Position numbers and translations under genes: made by a program. The notes under the pieces were generated by a model, which did no database searches, had not been told where the DNA came from, and saw nothing but the letters and a program-made list of their open reading frames with translations. Below, one piece after another: positions 33,046-41,101 of a stretch of 64,000 nt of DNA (its first letter is position 1; every line of letters begins with the position of its first letter). This stretch comes from Aquanectria penicillioides (Eukaryota > Ascomycota > Sordariomycetes > Hypocreales > Nectriaceae), in contig PYIU01000001.1 of NCBI GenBank assembly GCA_003415625.1, positions 5,456,746 through 5,520,745 on the forward strand, read 5' to 3'.

Positions 33046-34509
33046 CTAGCCGCCGCTCTTTCTCCGAACGGGAGTACTCCAATAAGGGTTTGGGTCATGC
33101 CATTCCTTGTCCCACTTTTCCCGATGCTCTGTCGCAGCCTTGCACTGTCCCTCAAGATGGTATATCGTGTCGAGAAGCAGAGCAAACCGGTCGGCAGGGG
33201 ATTCTGAGGGATCAAGCCAGAGATTTGATATTTGGTAAGTCTCAAATATGCAAAACCAATCTGGAACGAGGTGGGGTTGCTCTACTGAGAATGAAAAGTC
33301 TGCTCTAGGTTCGTGGTCAGAGTGCTGAGAGCGTGGCTGTCCTGGAGACCAATGTGCCCAAAAAGCTTTGTTATAAGCGATTCTGCTTTGAGCTCTGGTA
33401 TCGTCAAGACGATCTTGGTAGTGACTGTGGAAGATGGGCTTTGTCATACCCTCTAGGTTTGATTCCTCGCCGGCTTCGGGACTTGGGAGAAGTGGCATTC
33501 GAAAGAGCCGCTTGTCAAGGCCCCCAGACTCGTACAAAAGCTCGCGAACCCTTTTTGGCGGGTTTATATCGGCACCATCCCACTTGAATGTGAAGAATCC
33601 AGCAATGGCACCTTCTGTCTTTGCATGGTTAATGGATACATCCTCCATTTTCTCAACTAAATCACGTTCAAGGTTGTGCATAGTTTGAAGCTGAGCGGTA
33701 GTTAATGGGGGCGGGGAGAGAGGCTTCATTTGAGCTAAGCGACCTCTGAGTTTCCTCTCGGCAATTCGGGCTGCTTCAGCTTTGTGTCGTTGCTCACGTA
33801 GAAACTCAGCCAAAACGGTATCGGCATGGTTGCGCGCTTTGGTGACTGGTCCGTAATTTTCTTCACGGACTTGCTCTTGAATGGTAAGAAATTCGACAAG
33901 TTGTGCACCTTCCTCAGAATATGCCTCGAGTATCTTTTCGATACTTATTCTATTGACCTTTTCAGTAGGGTTAAATAGGCTCTCTCCTCCACGCGGGTAT
34001 TTTTCCCGAGAAGGAGGCGGGTATTCTAAGCGGAAGGACAATGGTCTTGAGAGAGTAGGGTCGCCGATTGGACGGGGCGAGACGAAATGATGCCTTGATA
34101 TATGTCTCGCTGGATCTCCGAGAGATATTGGTGGCTCTATGAAAGGATGTTGTTCTGCTTCAGATGCTCTGCCGCAGTGCTGGCTCAAAATATCCTTGTC
34201 AAAGGTGGTTGCCAACGAGGAGCAGGTTGATTGAGCGCCCTTAAATGATGGTTGCAAAGCCGCTGGCTCGCGAATGTGCTGCACAAGAGACACTGGAGAG
34301 GATACCAGGGCGTCTGGATCCTGTTGAGTCTTGGCAGTGCGCTCCGGGAGCGAGAGAGACGACGCAGGGCGCTCGATGAGGAGGGAGGACGGTGGCCGTA
34401 AACAGCTCGAACCCGAATCGCAAGGACTCGGAGGCGCCGTGTCATCGTATGAGGGGGCAATAGGTGTAGGAGAATCCGGCTCTGGAGTGACTGTTGGCAG
34501 GAATTCCAT
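33046..34509 (-). CDS. Unknown protein; frame continues past an in-frame TAG to 32839
   Basis: ATG at 34509, first stop TAG at 33046-33048: 487 residues, no intron seen. The first ~150 residues are Ser/Pro-rich and disordered. The middle has charged helices (KVNRISIEKILEAYSEEG, QEQVREENYGPVTKARNHA, AERKLRGRLAQM) and the C-terminal half has an ordered look with many Trp (DWFCIFETYQISNLWLDP, WDKEWHDPNPYW). I do not recognise the family. After the TAG the same frame stays open for 68 more codons to a TAG at 32839, with coding character: a CQKC motif, acidic/Ala-rich and then Lys-rich helices ending FTKGKST. The stop may be a nonsense change, a base-calling artefact or a readthrough site. The true product could be 556 residues. 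Confidence 0.7.
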   Translation of the reverse strand: MEFLPTVTPEPDSPTPIAPSYDDTAPPSPCDSGSSCLRPPSSLLIERPASSLSLPERTAKTQQDPDALVSSPVSLVQHIREPAALQPSFKGAQSTCSSLATTFDKDILSQHCGRASEAEQHPFIEPPISLGDPARHISRHHFVSPRPIGDPTLSRPLSFRLEYPPPSREKYPRGGESLFNPTEKVNRISIEKILEAYSEEGAQLVEFLTIQEQVREENYGPVTKARNHADTVLAEFLREQRHKAEAARIAERKLRGRLAQMKPLSPPPLTTAQLQTMHNLERDLVEKMEDVSINHAKTEGAIAGFFTFKWDGADINPPKRVRELLYESGGLDKRLFRMPLLPSPEAGEESNLEGMTKPIFHSHYQDRLDDTRAQSRIAYNKAFWAHWSPGQPRSQHSDHEPRADFSFSVEQPHLVPDWFCIFETYQISNLWLDPSESPADRFALLLDTIYHLEGQCKAATEHREKWDKEWHDPNPYWSTPVRRKSGG

Positions 34510-35329
34510 AGTTGGAGGAGTAATTGGCGACGGTTGCGACGGAGTGATAGAAAGTGATCAGAGGGTGTTGACGAGGGGAAGAGTTGAGGAAGCGACAAGG
34601 TAGCAAGAGCCCAACCGGCGCTCAGGAGTCGATAAAACACAAGAAAAACAGATGCGAATGGCGAGGGGATTATGAAACAGTTTCCAATAGAAACACATCA
34701 AAGTGTGATGCTGGGGAGCGAAAAGATGGCGTGGGTGATGAAGGAAACTGGGAGCAGCCGCACACAGCTGCTTTTGTTTGCGGCGCCGCACCTACCTCCA
34801 CTTTATTCGCATTCAAACTGCCCAAAGCCTGTGTTCAGTGAGGCAGACCTATTAGGCTTCGGTTTGGGGCTCATCGTTTTGCAGGTGAATCAGTGCAGTT
34901 GCTACGCACTGCGAGGCGTACGTCAACAGCCGCAACACAGCGGGACGCGTCCTCTACAGGTTCGTTTGCTCTAGGGGCGGAGGGGGACACGCAAGAACCT
35001 ATCGTCGACGGCGTGCAGAAAATCGTGAGTTGTGTGATGGTATGAATGATAAATGAGTCCTCAGGTTATATATATATATATATATATAAAGAGGATTCGC
35101 AAACGTTATCTCGGTACATTGGTTGGAAACAAAGGGTATACAAAAACCCACACCCCACACCGGGGATGCCCATCAGCTACTTCTCTTTCCTTCTTGAAGC
35201 CATTTTCCCAAACCCGCTCAATGTGGTGCATATCTAGCACTTGATCCAACGCCATTCTACACCATTGTTATACATGTTGCACTATGCTGTTTGTTACACG
35301 CCAAGTGGCAATTACCTCATAAAGTTCAC
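34510..35329. other. Intergenic: unknown-gene promoter / IRC3 3' flank
   Basis: Upstream of the unknown gene and downstream of IRC3. It contains a TA dinucleotide microsatellite (about 35067-35088). Nothing else distinctive. Confidence 0.5.
35067..35088. repeat. TA dinucleotide microsatellite
   Basis: About eleven TA units flanked by GGT and AAGAGG. Confidence 0.85.
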
Positions 35330-37333
35330 TCAGCCCATCAACGGTCCCACTGTGACGCGCTCCCGAAGCTTTCTCGATTCCGCCGCCGCCGTTTGTCTTT
35401 CTCTCCGTTTTTGTTCCGCTTCGATCTTCGCAAAGTGGCCCCTCGCTCCATGCTTGAGCTTTGTGATCATGTCCGTGGCTTTCCCCTTGTTCAGTCCTTT
35501 GGTCGTCAAGGGGTTTGCCTTTCCACGCAGCTTGTTGATGAAGTCCAACTGGCCTTGGGTTGGTGGGTATGTCCGCCACTTCTGGTATCGATGAATGAAA
35601 GTGTGCGGGAATGCATTGGCCGCATAGCTATCTGCCCCATGCACCGCATCAGCAAAGGTTGCCGCGGTGAGTAGCTCTCTTGGAGCAGCGTATGGTGACT
35701 TCGTTGTTCCTGGAGGGAGTGCCCGCACTTCCACTGCTCGGTACACGGGGGAAGATAATCCAAGGTCTTCGCTGATTTTCTCAATTCGAATGTATGACCC
35801 GCTTGGGCCGAGAGGACGAACCTTTCTTGTCCAACTTGGACCCAGGCGTATTTGCTGATTGATCGGATATGTTTTTCTCCTGAAGTATCCGCAATAAGGT
35901 CGAGGACAGACGAATAATCCGTGAATGTGACGGTATCAGGTGAGCCGACACTGGGGGTGGTGTAGAATGACAGCGCACTCTGCCTCACATCTTCCCCACG
36001 ATCACTAGCCTCTTTGATCTTCCGCATCTCTTTGACTGTAGCCCGCTCCACCAAAACATTTGGGTCTAGACCAAAGAGTGTCGGTGTTGTGACAATTCCA
36101 GTTTCCAAGCTTGACACCAGATCAATGACATGGCAGTCTTTCTTGCCAGGGTGAAGCCTCATGCCCCTCCCGATCATTTGCACAAGCAAATTCCGAGACC
36201 TCGTTGGCCTTGCTAAAATAATACAATCGATGTTTGGGATATCAGTGCCTTCAGTAAAGACACCGCAGTTGACCAGTACGGGAAAATCGCCCCTCTTGAA
36301 CGCTTCGAGAGTTTCGCTTCTCTCAACTCCTTTCGTGTCTCCAGTTACATACCTCGCATCAAATCCGTGCTGGCGAAACTTTGCCGTCAACTCAACTACA
36401 TGAGCCACGTCAACACAAAACACGAGCGTCGACTTCCTCTCTTGTGCCTTCGCCATCCAGCTTCGGACTGTAATGTCGTTGATTTCATCCGTGTTGACTA
36501 CCTTGGACAGCTCGCCGGGCATGAAATCGCCAAAATTGTTGCTCTTGATTTGCTTCAGGTTGGCTGTTGATTCAACAGTGGTGAAAATAACGTCAGACAG
36601 CCACTTTTCCGAAATCATGTCGATATAGTCCTTGTGATAGACGATCTCGTCAATCGCTGCACCAAGCTTCACGCCGTCGAATCTTGAAAAAGTAGCGGAG
36701 ACGCCAATCAGGCTTGGAGAATTTTCTCGTTTTTCTTCGAGACCAAAATGCTCCAGGGTCTTCAAATACCCTGGTGCAACAATGTGATGCGCTTCATCAA
36801 CGAGCACGAGTTTGAATCGTAATGGGTCAAACTTGGTCAAACGATCCTTTGACGTGATGCTCCGAACGCTTGCGATGGTGATATCGGCAGTACCAGAGGC
36901 ATGGACGTTGCCCATCTCAATTTCAATGCTCTTATCTGGATAAGCGCGCTGGCAATGACGCGCGGCTTGTTCAACCAATTCGCGACGGTGAGCAAGAATC
37001 AAGGTGCGATCTGCATCCTCAGCCGGTGCTACTACCTTGTCAATCAGTTGTGTAAAAATGACCTGCCAAAAGTGAGTTTGAAGACCGTTACACTGACTCA
37101 ATCAAGCCTACCGTTTTGCCTGCTCCGGTGGCTAGCGAAATTCCCACCCGCTTGTGGCCGCCTTTCAGTGATTCTAGAACTGAGGCGATACATTCTTGCT
37201 GATAGTCGCGAAGCTGAAGCTGGTCCTTAGGAACAACTGTGGATGCGTAGGCCCTGACTGTCCATGATTTGAATGCAGGCACGCCCAGCCTGGGACGCTG
37301 CCTGAGAATACATTGCGCTACTGTTCGTAGCAT
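35330..37333 (-). CDS. IRC3: Mitochondrial DEAD/H-box helicase Irc3 (apparent frameshift)
   Basis: Exons on the minus strand: 37333-37112 and 37062-35330 (651 residues once the frame is restored). Irc3 is a superfamily 2 double-stranded-DNA helicase that maintains mitochondrial DNA, with a branch-migration activity. The start at 37333 yields a basic, Arg-rich, Asp/Glu-poor N-terminus ([17 protein letters not shown]), a good mitochondrial presequence. Motif [11 protein letters not shown] and ATGAGKT (Walker A, residues 68-74), formed just before the intron; motif II DEAHH (about 163-167), motif III SATF, motif [10 protein letters not shown]. Near residue 492 the frame breaks: RFVLS must be followed by [12 protein letters not shown], which is one base out; plus-strand CC at 35808-35809 should read CCC. 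The downstream frame then continues unbroken through [17 protein letters not shown] to the stop. Confidence 0.9.
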
Positions 37334-37734
37334 GGCACATGATGAGAGACGCAATAACCAGTCGTTGCATACGTCATTGAGATGAAGCCTTGACCTGGTT
37401 GCCAAATCTGATGAGAATGGTTGTCAAAGCTATTTAGTGTCTTATGTAAGCTCTTTTTTTTTTTTTTTTTTTTTTTTTTCTTCTGGCAGCGACCATAGGC
37501 GCGGCATTGATTTCAAGGCCCGCCGAGAACCCATCCTTGATTTGGAAAGTTGGCTGTGACGGTCAGTCCTCAGTGAAGTGCCGAGAATCACTTCGCCATT
37601 CTCCTTCAGACTGGCTTCCTTATATTCATGCGCTCCGGTTTACTCTTCAGATTGAGCATCGATTATTTCTGAGCCTCTGCTATCATGTTTTCGTCTGCTC
37701 AGATCCTTTCTGATGCTCACCGTACTGAAGGAGC
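37334..37734. promoter_or_regulatory. Divergent promoter IRC3 / RRN5-like with T26 tract
   Basis: 401 bp between opposed start codons, with an uninterrupted run of 26 T at 37454-37479. Poly(dA:dT) tracts of this length exclude nucleosomes in fungi, so it probably keeps this shared promoter open. Confidence 0.6.
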
Positions 37735-39444
37735 ATGGACTCAAACACCGAATATCCCCTGGGCGAGGAAAAAAGCATGCCTCTGCACGATTCGCCTTCA
37801 GAGATGAATGCGCTCGAGGATGCACAATTACCCCAGAATTCTGAACCACTGGAAGATGGCTACCTCTCGGGTAGTGTCTATGCTGACAGCGACGCCAACT
37901 TGGAGCCTTTCGAAGATGAGATCCCGTCACTCAAACGACCTGCCGAAGATGCTCCAGCATCTCGTCCCTTTAAGCGAAGCAAGGGTGTACTAAATATCGA
38001 CTATCTCGAATTACTTAATGCCGACATTGAGGATGCGGCTCATCGTGTCTGCGTTTCGGACGAGGCAGGGGTTGAATCCAGTCAACTAGGCGTCACTTTC
38101 TGGTCAGCGTCGGAAAAAAAGTTATTTTTTGAAGCCGTTTCACGACTCGGACAAGACGATTTGCTTGGAATCGCGTCTCAAATAGGAACCAAAAGTGAGG
38201 TTGAAGTAAATCACTACCTAAACATACTTCGGAAAACCCAGGTTTTGCGACAACGGGAAGGGCTGCGTCCCGCAATAGAATTTTCCGAGTACCCTGCTGC
38301 CGTTGAACTTAGCCAACAGCTCTGCCATGCTTTAGACGAAGCTGCCGATGCTGTTTCGGTCAGGCAGGAGAGGAAAGAAGAGCAGCGAGAGGAAGCCAAA
38401 TGGGGGGAGTGTTGGGATATTACTCCAAAAATTGCAATGAAGCTCGACAAAGGCGAAGTCGATACGGATAGGCAGGTGTTGGCCTTTACTGGACTCTTCA
38501 GCTTGCACAACTGGTTGAGACTTTCGGATCGCATCTTCATGAATTCCTCGATCCCAAGCGACAACTGGCACTTCATTGACAACCATCCGCCGTCTATGTG
38601 GGCGACAACTTTTGAAGATTTCCATTCCTTGGCTGTCTCGCTCACGAGAAGGCTTGTGCAAACAACGATATTTTTAACCATGTCACGGATTCGCGCCAAG
38701 AAAGAATTCATTTCTACAACCCGAGATATTGTAAGGCGCCAAGATGCAGAAGCTGCCATAGCTTCTCTGGGAATGGTACCTACGTCCAAAAAGTTCTGGC
38801 TCCAATGCGCCCGTAGGCTTCGCCTTGAGATATACGCAGAGCCTCCTGAAAAGGATGACGAAGGGGAACAAGAACCACTTACTTTTGAGGAAGTAGAGGA
38901 AATTTTAGGAATCAATCAGGACGACATCACCGAACAGAAGCTGGAACCGCCCTCGACGATTGTGAAAGATGAGTCCTCTGATGGAGATGAATTTCTAGAA
39001 GCCAATACCCACCTTCAGAAAATTTCACGCGGCGAAATAGTGGATGAGTCCGAATTCGAGGTCCCATTCACTTTGCCAGAAGACGAAGAAGCCGCCATCA
39101 ACCAAGAGGCAAACGAGGTCTTGCAGTTCTCGGCTGCAGATTTCCCAGAGACACACCGCACGAAGCAATCATTAAAAAACCGCGTGGCCATGGAAAGACG
39201 TCAGGAACAATATGCGGAGGAGTTTGACCAATACACCAGTTGGCAGGCAGAAGCGCAGATGTGGGAGCTCCTCCAAAAGAAGCCCCCGATGGAGTTGCCT
39301 AAGGTGCAAGAACCGGGGCCAGTCCAGCGCTCGAAGTTGGACCTCGAAAGCATGTTCCCAATAGAGAGGGATTGGAGGAGCAAGACCAAGTATCGGGGCG
39401 AGTGGGAGGTGGACGAAGCTGCAGGAACATCAAATGATGTATAA
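37735..39444 (+). CDS. SANT/Myb-domain protein, probable RNA polymerase I factor Rrn5
   Basis: Single exon, 569 residues. The N-terminal ~90 residues are acidic and disordered with a KRPAEDAPASRPFKRSK bipartite-like nuclear signal. A SANT-type domain follows at about residues 120-165: FWSASEKKLFFEAVSRLGQDDLLGIASQIGTKSEVEVNHYL, with conserved Trp and Phe positions. The rest is helical, with IRAKKEFISTTRDIVRRQDAEAA and acidic segments, and the C-terminus has WQAEAQMWELLQ. This layout fits proteins annotated in filamentous fungi as Rrn5, a subunit of the upstream activation factor that drives rDNA transcription by polymerase I. Orthology to yeast Rrn5 is weak at sequence level; another SANT-containing transcription factor remains possible. 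It shares a divergent promoter with IRC3. Confidence 0.7.
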   Translation: MDSNTEYPLGEEKSMPLHDSPSEMNALEDAQLPQNSEPLEDGYLSGSVYADSDANLEPFEDEIPSLKRPAEDAPASRPFKRSKGVLNIDYLELLNADIEDAAHRVCVSDEAGVESSQLGVTFWSASEKKLFFEAVSRLGQDDLLGIASQIGTKSEVEVNHYLNILRKTQVLRQREGLRPAIEFSEYPAAVELSQQLCHALDEAADAVSVRQERKEEQREEAKWGECWDITPKIAMKLDKGEVDTDRQVLAFTGLFSLHNWLRLSDRIFMNSSIPSDNWHFIDNHPPSMWATTFEDFHSLAVSLTRRLVQTTIFLTMSRIRAKKEFISTTRDIVRRQDAEAAIASLGMVPTSKKFWLQCARRLRLEIYAEPPEKDDEGEQEPLTFEEVEEILGINQDDITEQKLEPPSTIVKDESSDGDEFLEANTHLQKISRGEIVDESEFEVPFTLPEDEEAAINQEANEVLQFSAADFPETHRTKQSLKNRVAMERRQEQYAEEFDQYTSWQAEAQMWELLQKKPPMELPKVQEPGPVQRSKLDLESMFPIERDWRSKTKYRGEWEVDEAAGTSNDV

Positions 39445-39644
39445 CAGACAGAAAGAAACACACATGTACACGTGGTGGGCTGAGGCTACATTTGATGGGA
39501 TATGATGAGAAGCCATATATCCTAGCGAGCATGTCGGTTCTTTGGAAAGTACAAATGGTAATCATGAGGATAATATTAATCTTGGGGGTATCTAATCCGT
39601 CAATTTAATGCCACAACACATGTTGTTGCTCTATGTACTTTTCT

Positions 39645-40698
39645 TTACCGTCTAGTTCTCCTCCCTCTCGCCCTTGTCCTCGTAGCCGCCGTAGTAGTAG
39701 CGGCGGCAGCGGCGGCGGCGGCGGCACGCCCTTTGCTGGCGTTCCGAGTGGTTCTTGATACCGGTGTTCCGCTCTCTTCCGCACTCTCGTCGCTTTCTTC
39801 ACTTGAGCCACTCTCGTCTCCGTCCTCAGCCTCGTCTTCTTCAGTTGTCTCAGCCTTTTCCTTTTCCTTTTCCCTCTCCTTCTCCTTTTCTTTCTCCTTC
39901 TCCTTTTCCTTTTCCTTCTCCTTGTCTTTATCCTTTTCTTTATCCTTTTCTTTCTCCTTCTCCTTGTCTTGCCTCTCAGTCTTGGCTCGGCTTGCGGCCC
40001 GTTTTCTTCCTCCCGACGCCTTCTTCCCCCTTGCTGGCGGTGAAGGCGCGTCTGTCCCCTCTTCGGTATCTTCAACAGAGGTCCCTCTCGTCTTAGATAC
40101 CGTCTCGCCTCGCTTGCGCTTCTTGGGTGGGGAGGGTGGAGGAGATAAGTCGAGCTGTGGGGGTGACGTGGGTGCTTCGCTCGGGTCTGCCAGAGCTCGC
40201 TGCATCATAGAGTCAAAAAATTGGCCCCTAGGCAGCGAAAACTCCTCGTATCGGTCTTCAGTCTCATCCTCGTCAAAGTTCTCGCGCTCATCGATGACTT
40301 CGAGGTTGTAGTATGTCCGTAGCTTCTGCCAGATGTATGGAATGCGTGTGTGTTGGTACAAGTCGGGATCGAAACCGTGATTTCGAAGGTGTTCTGATAT
40401 GGCGATCATGCGGAAATGTTTGTGCATGCCTGATATTTTGTCAATCATGAGGTCGCGCACCAAGGCAGACAGCTAACGGCTTACCAGCTGGTTTCCAGCG
40501 AATGACGCCCTTGAAAAGCGAAGCAACTTGGTCATCGGTCCATAATTCGTTAAAATTATTCCCTGGCTCTTTGGAATCGGCGGCGTTGTCCACGTTGTCG
40601 CCAGCAGGGGGAGTGTCAACATCCATGGCATCATCGTCGCGAACGGGCGTTGGTGTCGCAGCAGCCTGACTGCCGCGAGCACGCTTCCTGGGTGGCAT
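39645..40698 (-). CDS. EAF7: Eaf7 (CT20 family), NuA4 histone acetyltransferase subunit
   Basis: Exons on the minus strand: 40698-40485 and 40429-39645 (332 residues). Eaf7 is a subunit of NuA4 and of the TINTIN subcomplex (Eaf3/5/7), acting on transcribed chromatin. The CT20/Eaf7 core is visible: WTDDQVASLFKGVIRWKPAG, spliced to MHKHFRMIAISEHLRNHGFDP, then TRIPYIWQKLRTYYNLEVIDERE and the EEFSLPRGQFFDSMMQRAL tail. The C-terminal half is low complexity: basic KKRKR, then about 40 residues of alternating Lys-Glu/Lys-Asp (plus-strand 39855-39970), an acidic Ser-rich block, an Ala run and an Arg-rich end (RTRARGRRTRR). Such a charged tail is usual in filamentous fungi. Divergent from the GCP gene. 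Confidence 0.92.
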
Positions 40699-41101
40699 CC
40701 TGGATCAGGGCGTAGTTATCTAAGACTAAATCGCGCTGTTAAAAGTGATTGTGGAGCGATTGATGACTGTGGGCGCGAAAATCGTTGTTGAGTCGTAGAT
40801 GTCGAAAAAGCTGAATTTGGAAGCTTGGAGCAATCATGAGTGGGATGAAATCATGTGTTTGGCCTGGGCACTGTAAGAGCGGCTGCAAATAGCTCCGTTT
40901 GGGGACATTTTAGCGCCAGAGGAGGGGTCGTCCAGTGCAAGACGCGCCCTGGAAGTCCCCAGCCCAAGCGCGTCGCGGGGATCGAATCTCCACTGACGTC
41001 GGCAACCTCTTCGGACTCAATGCCACAGCCTAACGAGCTACGGCGACAATCTGCGCTTTCAGGCCGATGCTCGACTCTGCCTACGACTCGAATTTCTGGC
41101 C
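40699..41101. promoter_or_regulatory. Divergent promoter EAF7 / GCP
   Basis: 403 bp between opposed start codons. No recognised operator; short frames have no support. Confidence 0.45.

Noticed and set aside
39855..39970. Hexamer-like repeats suggesting a tandem DNA repeat
   Set aside because: It is the Lys-Glu/Lys-Asp coding repeat of EAF7, explained by protein composition.
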